NCBI RefSeq assembly: GCF_027706845.1
Contig: NZ_JAQGCZ010000001.1
Location: 310,001 to 374,000 of the forward strand
DNA length: 64,000 nt
DNA from: Mycolicibacterium sp. BiH015
GTDB taxonomy: Bacteria > Actinomycetota > Actinomycetes > Mycobacteriales > Mycobacteriaceae
Direction of reading: 5' to 3'
The notes beneath the pieces were generated by a model. That model did not search any database and was not told the DNA's origin. It saw only the letters and a list, made by a program, of their open reading frames with translations. Positions 52,108-60,823 of the stretch are shown here, piece after piece. A program made the position numbers and the translations under genes. Numbering within the stretch: position 1 is the first letter of the stretch; each line of letters opens with the position of its first letter.

Positions 52108-53024
52108 GCGTGGCCTCCTGTCGTGGCTGCCAGGATTTCCTTGGCCACCTCTTCGCCCACCTTCGTGGCCGCGGCGGTCATGATGTCCAAATTCCCCGCG
52201 TACGGCGGCAGATAGTCCCCGGCACCCTCGACTTCGATGAACGTCGTCACGACATGATTGCCGCCGTTGACCACCGACGGCTCATCGAACTGCGGCTCAT
52301 TGAGCAGCCGATACCCCGGCACATAGGTCTGCACCTCGGCCACCACCTCCTTGATCGACGCCGTGATCGCCGCGTGGTCGGCATCCTCGGGGATCGCGCA
52401 GAAAATGGTGTCACGCATGATCATCGGCGGATCCGCCGGATTCAAAATGATGATCGCCTTACCGCGCTGCGCGCCACCGATATCACGCACCCCCGCACTG
52501 GTGGTCTTGGTGAACTCATCGATGTTGGCCCGCGTGCCCGGGCCCGCCGACGCCGAGGACACCGACGCCACAATCTCGGCATAAGGCACCCCGACCACGC
52601 GGCTGACCGCATACACGATCGGGATGGTCGCCTGGCCACCACAGGTGACCATGTTCACGTTCGGCGCATCCAGATGCTCACGCAGATTCGCCGGCGGGAT
52701 CACCCCCGGCCCCACCGCGGCCGGGGTCAGATCAATCGCCCGAATACCGGCCTCGGCGTACCGCGGTGCGGCATCACGATGCACATAGGCACTGGTGGCC
52801 TCGAACACCAGATCCGGCTTCTCCGACTGCCCCAGCAGCCAGTCCACCCCCTCATGGCTGGTCTCCAACCCCAGCGTGCGCGCCCGCGCGAGCCCCTCAC
52901 TCTCCGGATCGATGCCGATCATCCAGCGTGGCTCAAGCCATTCCGAACGCAACAACTTGTACAGCAGATCGGTGCTGATATTGCCCGACCCCACGATCGC
53001 CACAGTTGCCTTATTGCCAGCCAT
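52104..53024 (-). CDS. hsaG: HsaG, acylating aldehyde dehydrogenase
   Basis: A 306-residue NAD-dependent acylating dehydrogenase. The NAD loop is [10 protein letters not shown] (near residue 12) and the catalytic Cys is in [11 protein letters not shown] (near 127). It converts propionaldehyde (or acetaldehyde) to the acyl-CoA and forms a channelling complex with HsaF. It starts nine bases after hsaE. It is in one transcript hsaE-hsaG-hsaF, divergent from kstD. Confidence 0.95.
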   Translation of the reverse strand: MAGNKATVAIVGSGNISTDLLYKLLRSEWLEPRWMIGIDPESEGLARARTLGLETSHEGVDWLLGQSEKPDLVFEATSAYVHRDAAPRYAEAGIRAIDLTPAAVGPGVIPPANLREHLDAPNVNMVTCGGQATIPIVYAVSRVVGVPYAEIVASVSSASAGPGTRANIDEFTKTTSAGVRDIGGAQRGKAIIILNPADPPMIMRDTIFCAIPEDADHAAITASIKEVVAEVQTYVPGYRLLNEPQFDEPSVVNGGNHVVTTFIEVEGAGDYLPPYAGNLDIMTAAATKVGEEVAKEILAATTGGHA

Positions 53025-53033
53025 CCACGGCTC

Positions 53034-53819
53034 CTATTCGAAATCCAGTCGTACTGAACCTAACCCGGCGAAGTCGGCAACGAAATGGCTGCCCGGGGGT
53101 GCATCTATCGCACGCGTGCACGACCCCGGCAACACGATGTCACCAGCGCGCAGCCGCACTCCGAAACTCTCCACCTTGCGGGCAAGCCACGCCACCGCGG
53201 TCACCGGATTGCCCAGCACCGCATCGCTGCGGCCCTGCGCCACGACCTCACCGTTATTGGTCAACACCGCATCGATGTTCTTGATGTCAATGTCTTTCGG
53301 CGACACCCGCGCCTCGCCCAGCACCCAGCCCGCCGACGACGCGTTGTCCGCGATCGTGTCGCACAACTTGATCTGCCAGTTGGTGATCCGGGTGTCGATC
53401 AACTCGATCGCCGGCGCGAACGCCGCCGTCGCGGCCAGCACATCATCCTCAGTGCACCCCGCCCCGGGCAGATCGTCCGACAGGATGAAACCGACCTCCA
53501 CCTCCACCCGCGGATACAGGTAACGGCCCGACGGCACCGGTCGATCCTCGAACACCTGCATCTCCTCCAGCAGATGCCCGTAATCAGGCTCGTCGACGCC
53601 CATCATCTTCTGCATCGCCTCAGACGACAGCCCCACCTTGTGACCGATCACCCGCGCCCCCTCGGCCACCCGCCGACGAATGTTGATCAGCTGGATCTCG
53701 TACGCATCCACCACATCGATATCGGGATGGCCGTCAGTCAACGGCGCGATCGGCACCCGGCTACGCTCAGCCTCAGCCAGATCCGCAGCCAACTTCTCGC
53801 GCACATCAACGGGCAACAT
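53034..53819 (-). CDS. hsaE: HsaE, 2-hydroxy-2,4-dienoate hydratase
   Basis: A 261-residue hydratase of the MhpD/fumarylacetoacetase-fold family. It has a conserved GHKVGLSS (near residue 60), the metal-site VEVEVGFIL (near 105) and GNPVTAVAWLARKV near the C-terminus. It hydrates 2-hydroxyhexa-2,4-dienoate in the lower cholesterol ring pathway. ATG 53817-53819 (MLPVDVREK) heads the hsaE-hsaG-hsaF transcript under the KstR box at 53876. Confidence 0.94.
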   Translation of the reverse strand: MLPVDVREKLAADLAEAERSRVPIAPLTDGHPDIDVVDAYEIQLINIRRRVAEGARVIGHKVGLSSEAMQKMMGVDEPDYGHLLEEMQVFEDRPVPSGRYLYPRVEVEVGFILSDDLPGAGCTEDDVLAATAAFAPAIELIDTRITNWQIKLCDTIADNASSAGWVLGEARVSPKDIDIKNIDAVLTNNGEVVAQGRSDAVLGNPVTAVAWLARKVESFGVRLRAGDIVLPGSCTRAIDAPPGSHFVADFAGLGSVRLDFE

Positions 53820-53875
53820 TTGTGAAGTCCCCTCGTTTCGTCGACCGGCACAGTTGTTAGTCGGCCGGGCAATTC

Positions 53876-53889
53876 TATAACGTGTTCTA
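53876..53889. promoter_or_regulatory. KstR box between hsaE and kstD
   Basis: TATAACGTGTTCTA matches the KstR consensus at all fixed positions. It ends one base before the kstD ATG and lies 57 nt from the hsaE start, so it can block both divergent transcripts. The kstD transcript may have little or no leader. Confidence 0.87.
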
Positions 53890-53890
53890 C

Positions 53891-55573
53891 ATGACGCAGC
53901 AGGAGTATGACGTCGTCGTGGTGGGCAGCGGGGCTGCCGGTATGGTTGCCGCCCTCACCGCGGCCCACCAGGGCCTCTCGACAGTAGTCGTTGAGAAGGC
54001 GCCGCACTATGGCGGTTCGACGGCCCGGTCCGGCGGCGGCGTGTGGATCCCGAACAACGAGGTGCTCAAGCGCGACGGCGTTAAGGACACTCCCGAGGCG
54101 GCGCGCACGTACCTGCACGCGATCATCGGCGACGTCGTGCCCGCGGAGAAGATCGACACCTATCTGGAGCGTGGCCCGGAGATGCTGTCGTTCGTGTTGA
54201 AGCACTCCCCGCTCAAGCTGTGCTGGGTGCCCAACTACTCCGACTACTATCCCGAGACACCGGGCGGCAAGCCCTCCGGCCGTTCCGTGGAGCCGAAGCC
54301 GTTCGACGCCCGCAAGCTCGGCCCCGACGAGTCGGGCCTCGAGCCGCCGTACGGCAAGGTGCCGCTGAACATGGTGGTGATGCAGCAGGACTACGTGCGT
54401 CTCAACCAGCTCAAGCGCCATCCGCGCGGGCTTCTGCGCAGCGTCAAGGTCGGTGTGCGGTCAGTGTGGGCCAACGCCACCCGCAAGAACTTGGTGGGCA
54501 TGGGCCGTGCGCTGATCGCGCCGCTGCGCATCGGTCTGCAGAAGGCCGGTGTCCCGGTTCTGCTGAACACCGCGCTGACGGATCTCTACGTCGAGGACGG
54601 CGCGGTCAAGGGCATCTACGTACGTGACATGACTGGCCCGGAAAGCGCAGAGCCGCAACTGATTCGAGCTCGCCGGGGCGTCATCCTGGGCAGCGGAGGT
54701 TTCGAGCACAACGAGCAGATGCGGGTGAAGTATCAGCGCGCCCCCATCACCACGGAATGGACCGTCGGCGCGGTGGCCAACACCGGCGATGGCATCCTGG
54801 CCGCCGAAAAGCTCGGTGCTGCACTCGATGTCATGGAAGACGCGTGGTGGGGCCCGACGGTTCCGCTGGTCGACGCCCCGTGGTTCGCACTGTCCGAACG
54901 CAACTCCCCCGGCTCGATCATCGTCAACATGGCAGGCAAGCGGTTCATGAACGAATCCATGCCTTATGTGGAGGCATGCCATCACATGTACGGCGGCAAG
55001 TACGGCCAGGGCCCCGGCCCCGGCGAGAACATCCCGGCGTGGCTGGTGTTCGACCAGCAGTACCGAGATCGCTATATCTTCGCGGGATTACAACCGGGGC
55101 AACGCATTCCGAAGAAGTGGATGGAGTCCGGCGTCATCGTCAAGGCGGATACGCTGGAGGAACTCGCCGAGAAGACCGGCCTCCCCGTCGACGAGTTCAA
55201 GGCGACGGTCGAACGGTTCAACGGTTTCGCCCGTTCCGGGGTTGACGAGGACTTCAAGCGCGGCGAGAGCGCGTACGACCGTTACTACGGCGACCCGACC
55301 AACAAGCCGAACCCGAACCTGGGCGAGATCGCGAACGGGCCGTTCTATGCCGCCAAGATGGTACCCGGCGATCTGGGCACCAAGGGCGGCATCGTCACCG
55401 ACATCAAGGGCCGCGCACTGCGCGATGACGGCTCGGTCATCGAAGGGCTCTATGCAGCGGGCAACGTGAGCGCCCCGGTGATGGGCCATACCTACCCCGG
55501 GCCGGGCGGAACCATCGGTCCCGCGATGACCTTCGGCTATCTGGCGGCGCTTCACCTGGCAGGGAAGGATTAG
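53891..55573 (+). CDS. kstD: KstD, 3-ketosteroid Delta1-dehydrogenase
   Basis: A 560-residue FAD enzyme closely matching M. tuberculosis KstD (Rv3537, 563 residues). The FAD loop is VVGSGAAGMVAAL (near residue 12), YGGSTARSGGGVWIPN near 42, and the C-terminal active-site segment GHTYPGPGGTIGP near 530 holds the catalytic Tyr and Gly. It introduces the C1-C2 double bond in ring A, which with KshA triggers ring B opening. ATG 53891 (MTQQEYDVVV) is preferred over an in-frame GTG at 53882, which lies in the KstR box. Confidence 0.96.
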   Translation: MTQQEYDVVVVGSGAAGMVAALTAAHQGLSTVVVEKAPHYGGSTARSGGGVWIPNNEVLKRDGVKDTPEAARTYLHAIIGDVVPAEKIDTYLERGPEMLSFVLKHSPLKLCWVPNYSDYYPETPGGKPSGRSVEPKPFDARKLGPDESGLEPPYGKVPLNMVVMQQDYVRLNQLKRHPRGLLRSVKVGVRSVWANATRKNLVGMGRALIAPLRIGLQKAGVPVLLNTALTDLYVEDGAVKGIYVRDMTGPESAEPQLIRARRGVILGSGGFEHNEQMRVKYQRAPITTEWTVGAVANTGDGILAAEKLGAALDVMEDAWWGPTVPLVDAPWFALSERNSPGSIIVNMAGKRFMNESMPYVEACHHMYGGKYGQGPGPGENIPAWLVFDQQYRDRYIFAGLQPGQRIPKKWMESGVIVKADTLEELAEKTGLPVDEFKATVERFNGFARSGVDEDFKRGESAYDRYYGDPTNKPNPNLGEIANGPFYAAKMVPGDLGTKGGIVTDIKGRALRDDGSVIEGLYAAGNVSAPVMGHTYPGPGGTIGPAMTFGYLAALHLAGKD

Positions 55574-55575
55574 GC

Positions 55576-56436
55576 GTGCCCATCAATCTCGACGAGGCCA
55601 TCGGCGCGGAGCTTCCTCCCGTCGAATTCTCTTGGAGCAGCAGCGATGTCCAGCTCTACCATCTGGGACTCGGGGCCGGGGCCGACCCGATGGACAAAGC
55701 GGAGCTGCGTTACCTGACTGACGGGACTCCGCAGGTTCTTCCCACTTTCGGCAACGTGGCGCAGAGCTTTCACATGACCGAGCCACCCGCGGTGAAGTTC
55801 CCGGGCATCGACATCGAACTCAGCAAGGTCCTGCACGCGAGCGAGGCCGTCACGGTCCCCGGTCCGATCCCCGCCGCGGGCACGGGTATCGCGGTGACCC
55901 GGTTCACCGAGATCTGGGATAAGGGCAAGGCGGCGGTGATCTGGTCGGAGACGGAGGTCAAGGACCCCGACGGGACCTTGCTGTGGACGCAGAAACGCTC
56001 GATCTTCGCCCGCGGCGAGGGTGGATTCGGCGGCGACCGTGGGCCGTCCGGATCCTCGGCGGCACCGGACCGCGCCCCCGACCTTGAGTTGTCTGTGCCC
56101 ACCTCCCCGCAGCAGGCGCTGCTGTACCGGATGTGCGGCGACCGCAACCCCTTGCACTCGGACCCGGACTTCGCGGCGGCCGCGGGCTTTCCCCGCCCGA
56201 TCCTGCACGGGCTGTGCACCTATGGCATGACCTGTAAAGCCTTGGTGGACAACCTGCTCGACGGGGATGTCAGCGGCCTGAAGTCCTACGGGGCGCGAAT
56301 GGCAGGCGTCGTCTTCCCCGGCGAGACGCTAAAGGTCCGTGTGTGGAAAGAGGACGGGGCGTATACGGCGACCGTGACCGCGCCGGAGCGCGACGACGCT
56401 GTCGCGTTGGCGGGTGTGGAGTTCGTTCCCGCCTGA
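55576..56436 (+). CDS. chsH3: ChsH3, MaoC-like steroid enoyl-CoA hydratase (Rv3538-like)
   Basis: A 286-residue double-hotdog hydratase of the MFE2/MaoC type. The C-terminal half carries the complete hydratase-2 motif CGDRNPLHSDPDFAAAAGF (near residue 193) with catalytic Asp and His, then RPILHGLCTYG. The N-terminal half is a degenerate hotdog. It corresponds to Rv3538 (ChsH3), which hydrates side-chain enoyl-CoA intermediates with stereochemistry opposite to EchA19. GTG 55576 begins two bases after the kstD stop, so it is co-transcribed. It can pair with the Hsd4A dehydrogenase. Confidence 0.88.
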   Translation: MPINLDEAIGAELPPVEFSWSSSDVQLYHLGLGAGADPMDKAELRYLTDGTPQVLPTFGNVAQSFHMTEPPAVKFPGIDIELSKVLHASEAVTVPGPIPAAGTGIAVTRFTEIWDKGKAAVIWSETEVKDPDGTLLWTQKRSIFARGEGGFGGDRGPSGSSAAPDRAPDLELSVPTSPQQALLYRMCGDRNPLHSDPDFAAAAGFPRPILHGLCTYGMTCKALVDNLLDGDVSGLKSYGARMAGVVFPGETLKVRVWKEDGAYTATVTAPERDDAVALAGVEFVPA

Positions 56437-56442
56437 CGCGGG

Positions 56443-56943
56443 CTACTTGCAGAGCTCGGTGATCTTGTTGGACGTCGCCTGAGCGTCGTTCATCCGGTTG
56501 ATCTGATTGGGGTCGTCGCCGGGGGCACCTGCGAGCTGACCCATGCCGATGTACTCCAAGTTGTTGGCGAAAGATCGCACGGCGTCGGCGAGGTCGGTCG
56601 GCACCTCGCCGTCCAACCGCGACAGCAGGAACTGCCCGCCACCCAGAGTTGCGAGCCGCGCATTCGCCGCAACCGCTTGGGTCGCCACCGGGTCGGGCCC
56701 GAGATTGGCATTGGTCTGCAAGGAGACCGCATTACGCACGAGGGTGAACGCGGAGCAGACGCGTGCCTTGGGGTCGGTCGACTGGTCAGCGGTGGCCGCC
56801 GAGGTCTCACTGGTGGGCGACGGGGCGCTGACCAAAGCGAAGATCGCGACGCCGAGGGCCGCGAGTGCGACCACCAGGGCAGCGATGACGAGTTGACCGG
56901 TACGACGCGATGACGCTACAGAATCCGACACGGGCGCGATCAT
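56443..56943 (-). CDS. Membrane-anchored conserved mycobacterial protein
   Basis: A 166-residue protein with one N-terminal membrane helix (about residues 17-39) and an extracytoplasmic alpha-helical region with two Cys (residues near 62 and near the C-terminus) that could form a disulfide. ATG 56941-56943 (MIAPVSDSVASS) is preferred to the longer frame. I do not recognise a named family; similar small anchored proteins are common in mycobacterial envelopes. A strong hairpin at 57001-57037 separates it from the PGRS-like gene. Confidence 0.75.
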   Translation of the reverse strand: MIAPVSDSVASSRRTGQLVIAALVVALAALGVAIFALVSAPSPTSETSAATADQSTDPKARVCSAFTLVRNAVSLQTNANLGPDPVATQAVAANARLATLGGGQFLLSRLDGEVPTDLADAVRSFANNLEYIGMGQLAGAPGDDPNQINRMNDAQATSNKITELCK

Positions 56944-57000
56944 ACCGGCAAAGCACCCGCGAAAATGCTCTCCCGCCAAAGGCTTTGATCACCGAAGTGA

Positions 57001-57037
57001 AAAGCGGGTTCACCGGCCACACCGGTGAACCCGCTTT
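57001..57037. terminator. Hairpin terminator between the PGRS-like gene and the anchored protein
   Basis: A perfect 16-bp inverted repeat (57001-57016 and 57022-57037) with a 5-nt loop. It starts 15 nt after the PGRS-like stop. The stem has a weak TTT on both sides, so it can act in both directions, but mycobacterial hairpins often lack long T-runs. Confidence 0.75.
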
Positions 57038-57052
57038 CGAACTTACTAACTC

Positions 57053-58438
57053 CTAGGTGGAAGGCGTCTGACCAGAGTCCGGGCTGGACGGCGATCCATC
57101 GTTGCCGTCGTCGCCGTCTCGGCCGATGACTCCCTTGGATCCGCCCGTACCACCGCTGCCGCCGGTCGCGGTTCCGGTGCCTTCGGCGTCGCCGTCGCCA
57201 CCGTCGCCGCCGTCACCGCCGTTGCCGACGAAGGGGCCGCCGTTGCCGCCGGCACCACCGTTGCCCCCCTTGCCGTTACCGCTGCCCGGAGGGTCGCCTT
57301 CCTCGTCGGGGACACCGCCGGTTCCGTCGCCGCCTCGGCCGCCCTTGCCTCCGTTGCCGGTGACATTCGAGTCGCCGCCTACGCCGCCGTTGCCGCCGGT
57401 CGCATTGCCATCGAGGCTCTCCGCGAGACCGCCCTCGCCGCCGTCGCCGCCGGTGCCGTTCAGGGCTTCGCCACCGGCACCACCGTTGCCGCCCTTGGCG
57501 TCGGCGTCGCCGTAACCGAGGCCGGAACCACCCCAGCCTCCTTCGGCTCCGTCACCGACGCCCCAGTCGCTACCACCGGTGCCACCATTGCCGCCGGTCG
57601 CGGTCTTGCCGTCGGCTTCGGCGATGCCGTCGCCACCATCGCCACCGACGCCGGCCTTGCCGTAAGCGGCGTCGCCGCCATTACCGCCGCGGCCGCCGGT
57701 CGCATTGCCGTTCACCGAGCTGGCGTCACCGCCCCGGCCGCCGGCGCCAGCGCTTCCGAAGCCTGAGGTTCCGAAGCGGCTCCCGCCACCGTCGCCGCCG
57801 CGACCACCGGTCGCATTGTTGCCGCCGGCCTTGTCACCGGTGAAGTTGCTCGTGTTGTCGTCGTCGCCGCCTCGACCACCGGCGCCGCCTGAGCCGAACA
57901 GGGATCCGTCCCCGCCGGCCCCACCCGCGCCTGCCGACGATGTCTTGTTGCCCTGGGCGTCGTAAACGGCATTCACACCGTTGCCGCCGGCGCCACCATT
58001 GCCGAACAGGTAGCCTGCGTTCCCGCCGCTGCCACCCTTGGCGCCGGCGCCGCCGTTGCCCCCGAGGATCCCGCCGTCGCCACCGTTGCAGGCGTCGCCG
58101 GTGCAGTCGGCAGCCGCGTCCAGGCCGTCGCCGATCAGCCAGCCGCCGGGGCCGAACATCGGGCGGAGCGCCGAGGCGCTCGGCGCGTCCAGCGCCGACG
58201 ATGTCCCCGCGCTGCGCGAATCCTTGCGGTCGCTGCCGCCGTTGAGCGACAGGAACAGCAGTTCTTCTTCATTCGAGACGAGTTGCACCTGGATGTCGTT
58301 CGGTGCCTGCGCATCGTCGATCAGCGTCAGCGTGCCGACGCCCGCAAGTGCCGCCCCCGCGACACCTGCCGAGATACCGGCCCCCAGATACGTGCGGATT
58401 GACGCCGAGCGATCGATCTTCTTGGCGTGCCTTGCCAT
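57053..58438 (-). CDS. PGRS-like Gly-rich secreted or anchored protein without a PE domain
   Basis: A 461-residue protein. The basic N-terminus (MARHAKKIDRSASIR) is followed by a hydrophobic stretch (about residues 17-40), a spacer with a Cys pair (DCTGDACNG), then about 330 residues dominated by GGxGG, GNGGAGG and GGDGG repeats resembling the PGRS domain of PE_PGRS proteins. No Pro-Glu helix pair is present. Glycine-repeat segments also have regular Asp/Asn spacing, which suggests calcium-binding beta-roll turns (inference). It lies where M. tuberculosis has PPE63. ATG 58436-58438 has AGGGGG upstream. Confidence 0.82.
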   Translation of the reverse strand: MARHAKKIDRSASIRTYLGAGISAGVAGAALAGVGTLTLIDDAQAPNDIQVQLVSNEEELLFLSLNGGSDRKDSRSAGTSSALDAPSASALRPMFGPGGWLIGDGLDAAADCTGDACNGGDGGILGGNGGAGAKGGSGGNAGYLFGNGGAGGNGVNAVYDAQGNKTSSAGAGGAGGDGSLFGSGGAGGRGGDDDNTSNFTGDKAGGNNATGGRGGDGGGSRFGTSGFGSAGAGGRGGDASSVNGNATGGRGGNGGDAAYGKAGVGGDGGDGIAEADGKTATGGNGGTGGSDWGVGDGAEGGWGGSGLGYGDADAKGGNGGAGGEALNGTGGDGGEGGLAESLDGNATGGNGGVGGDSNVTGNGGKGGRGGDGTGGVPDEEGDPPGSGNGKGGNGGAGGNGGPFVGNGGDGGDGGDGDAEGTGTATGGSGGTGGSKGVIGRDGDDGNDGSPSSPDSGQTPST

Positions 58439-59051
58439 TGTCGTGCCCCCTGAGAAGGTAGTTAACGTCGGGTCGAGTCGCCCGATCATCCACGTCAGGC
58501 AACGCGTAGACAGTCTTACCAGAGCGAAGGTCATATTTTCGGCTTTTGCTGGACCCTATTTCAAGGGTTCACCTGCCGGCTGCTTTCTGCTACCGGTCGG
58601 ATGCGTCCGTTCCGGCGCGATCCACTCCTGGGCGACTGCCCGAGTTCTCGAAATTCGTATCGCTTGCCACAGTGGCCACAGGTCACGTGCGCGAATGCGC
58701 ACAAACCACCGGTGGAAAGCCTTGAATTCTCGGTGAAGACATCGACTACCCGGCCCGGGTGCGCGCCGAACCGAACAACGACCTCAGGACCGATCCTTGC
58801 GTTTGCTATGGAATCGGCGTCGCAGGGTAGGTGCCGGCAACGTCGGTCACGCTGGCGAAAAGTGGCGTCCTATGCCATCCAGCTGCCCTTATCGTGGGGG
58901 CGTCTATCGGTCAGCAACTATCGCCAATCCACTCCCCACGGGGATTCGGCGCGACCGCGTCAGTCACCCGTCCGAGCCCCCTCAGCGAGCTGTTAGGTTG
59001 CCTCGGGGGAGAAACCTCGCTGCTCGCTCAACGAAACCAGGAGGAAATCAC
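58439..59051. other. 613-nt gene-free region between PGRS-like and MPT63-like genes
   Basis: This is the longest stretch without a convincing gene. It must hold the divergent promoters of the PGRS-like gene (minus) and the MPT63-like gene (plus). Base composition is less GC-rich than coding DNA around it. A 6-bp dyad GTGCGC-GAAT-GCGCAC lies at 58687-58702. A 131-codon open frame (58601-58996) has no family signal or coding bias and is not called. No KstR box is seen. Confidence 0.6.
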
Positions 59052-59990
59052 GTGAAGATCAAGCCCGCAATGGCTGCTCTCACCACCGTCGCGGCGGTCG
59101 CAGTGGCCCTGACGGGAGCATCCGTCGCATCGGCCGAAACCGAGACGCAGTGGCTCGGACAGCCAGGCGAGCTCGTCAACGGCAACGTCGTCCAGCATTG
59201 GACGGTCAGTCATCTGAAGCCGAGCTCCGACGTCATCCCCTACCGACCGAGCGGCACCCTGTGGGAAGCCACCGCCAGCGACGAGGCGATCTCGGGCAAC
59301 GTGACGCCGATCATCTCCAATCTCAACGCTCGCGCCAAGAACGGCGACACCTACCGTGTGCTCTTCGGAGTCGCGACGGAACAGGGCGTGAACCCGTCGA
59401 CGCTGGCGCAGGGTCAGAAGACCTCGGGCAAGATCTACTTCGACGTCACGGGCGAGGCGCCCGACAGCGTCTTCTACAGCAACGGCGACGGCGAACAACT
59501 GCTCTGGCTACAGCCTCCACCCGTACCGGCGGCCACCGGGTCCGGCAGCGGCGGATCGTCGTCGTACAACACCGGAACATCGTCGTCGTCCGGATCGTCG
59601 GAGAGCACGCCGGCTGAGAGCCCGGAAGCAGCACCAGCCTCGGCCGCACCCACCTCGATGCCTGCTGCCCCGACCGCCATGCCCGCCGGTAGCGCAGGCA
59701 CGCCGTTGCCGGAAGGCAGCTCGGGTACACCGCTGCCGGCGGGCAGTGCGGGTACCCCGCTGCCGCAAGGCAGCTCAGGCACCCCGCTGCCCGCAGGTAG
59801 CGCAGGAACCCCGCTACCCGAGGGCGCCGCCGCGGCAGAGGCTTCGCCTGCTCCGGTTCCCGCCGCCGTGGCACCTGCCCCGCAGGGCAGCTCCGGAACC
59901 CCGTTGCCTCAGGGCGCGGCCCCGGAGCAGTCTGCACCGGCTGCAGGCGCTCCCACCACAACGGCCGTGGTCCCCGCACCGCCTGCCTGA
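59052..59990 (+). CDS. MPT63-like secreted protein with GTPLP repeats
   Basis: A 312-residue secreted protein. The signal peptide ends with ASA before Glu29, followed by a MPT63/DUF1942-type beta-sandwich (about residues 30-155; TETQWLGQPGELVNG, VTPIISNLNARAKNG, SGKIYFDVTG). The C-terminal half is low-complexity, Ser/Ala/Pro/Gly-rich, with five tandem copies of the nonapeptide GS[SA]GTPLP[EAQ] and a sixth further on. M. tuberculosis MPT63 lacks such a tail. A strong AGGAGG precedes GTG 59052. Its function is unknown. Confidence 0.82.
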   Translation: MKIKPAMAALTTVAAVAVALTGASVASAETETQWLGQPGELVNGNVVQHWTVSHLKPSSDVIPYRPSGTLWEATASDEAISGNVTPIISNLNARAKNGDTYRVLFGVATEQGVNPSTLAQGQKTSGKIYFDVTGEAPDSVFYSNGDGEQLLWLQPPPVPAATGSGSGGSSSYNTGTSSSSGSSESTPAESPEAAPASAAPTSMPAAPTAMPAGSAGTPLPEGSSGTPLPAGSAGTPLPQGSSGTPLPAGSAGTPLPEGAAAAEASPAPVPAAVAPAPQGSSGTPLPQGAAPEQSAPAAGAPTTTAVVPAPPA

Positions 59991-60007
59991 GAGCGACCTA
60001 CGTATCC

Positions 60008-60034
60008 GGGCCGCCTGCCGAAAGCAGGCGGCCC
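60008..60034. terminator. Hairpin between convergent MPT63-like and anchored-protein genes
   Basis: GGGCCGCCTGC and GCAGGCGGCCC form an 11-bp perfect GC-rich stem with a CGAAA loop, 18 nt after the MPT63-like stop and nine before the convergent stop. It is well placed to terminate both genes; there is no T-run. Confidence 0.75.
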
Positions 60035-60042
60035 GCTTCGTG

Positions 60043-60750
60043 TCAGGAGTGCGAACTCCACCATGTGTAGAGCTGAACCATGTTCGGTCCTTGCGGGCCG
60101 GACTGAACCTCGCTGACCATCAGGTTGGCATCGGTCGTCCACGCGACCGTCGGCTTGCTCTGCTGGAACCCGCACACCAGGGTGCCCACCTCCAGCTCCG
60201 GTGTGGCATTACGACGCCAGGGTCCGGGTGACTGGATGTTGCCTGGACAGTTGACGACCGACGTCGCGCCGATGACCTCGTCGAAAAGTGCCTTGAGGGA
60301 TTCGTCGTCACCGGCGAGGGTGTAGGTCGCCGACAACGGGCCGCCGGGATCGGCGTTCTTGTCGCAAGTGACCTGTGCGAGGGCACCTTTCACCGGCACC
60401 ACGGCCTCACAGGAACCTTCGGGGTAGCCGGGCGGCAGCATCCCAAGCAGACGCGCCTGCGCCTGCTGCTGCGATTCGGTTTCGGTCGTGCTCGCGGTGG
60501 CTGCATCGGAGTCGTCCCCGGCATCGGACGATGGCCAGAACACCCACGCGAGTATTCCGAGCCCGACGATCCCCAGGCCGGCGGCGACCGACAACATCAG
60601 GGGCCTGCGATCCCTGTGCACCGGGCGGGGATTCACCTCCATCGGGCCGTCATAGCGGGGCTCCCACTGCCTGGTCTGCGGCGGAGGCACCTCGCCGACA
60701 TGGAGCGGCCCGGTGTCCTCGTCCTCGGGATGCGGTTGGCCGGAGCTCAT
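60043..60750 (-). CDS. Membrane-anchored protein with cysteine-containing extracellular domain
   Basis: A 235-residue protein. A Pro-rich acidic cytoplasmic N-terminus (about 1-50) precedes one membrane helix (about 53-72), a Ser/Thr/Ala/Gln linker, and an extracytoplasmic domain (about 100-235) starting LLPPGYPxGxCE-like LPPGYPEGSCEAV and containing four Cys. This pattern resembles extracellular sensor domains of actinobacterial Ser/Thr kinase-like proteins, but no kinase domain is present. ATG 60748-60750 (MSSGQPHPED) is chosen over the longer frame. Its role is unknown. Confidence 0.75.
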   Translation of the reverse strand: MSSGQPHPEDEDTGPLHVGEVPPPQTRQWEPRYDGPMEVNPRPVHRDRRPLMLSVAAGLGIVGLGILAWVFWPSSDAGDDSDAATASTTETESQQQAQARLLGMLPPGYPEGSCEAVVPVKGALAQVTCDKNADPGGPLSATYTLAGDDESLKALFDEVIGATSVVNCPGNIQSPGPWRRNATPELEVGTLVCGFQQSKPTVAWTTDANLMVSEVQSGPQGPNMVQLYTWWSSHS

Positions 60751-60823
60751 TTGGCCAAGGGTAGTTGGCCGGTCGCCGCGGTTGCGCGAGGCACACCTCA
60801 CACGACCGGACGCCGCATTGTGC

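Noticed and set aside
57100..58080. Dense short direct repeats suggestive of a CRISPR or satellite
   Set aside because: The repeats are in-frame GGxGG codons of a PGRS-like protein and vary in sequence and spacing.
58601..58996. 131-codon frame in the gene-free region
   Set aside because: No ribosome site, no coding bias and no family resemblance; better left as intergenic.
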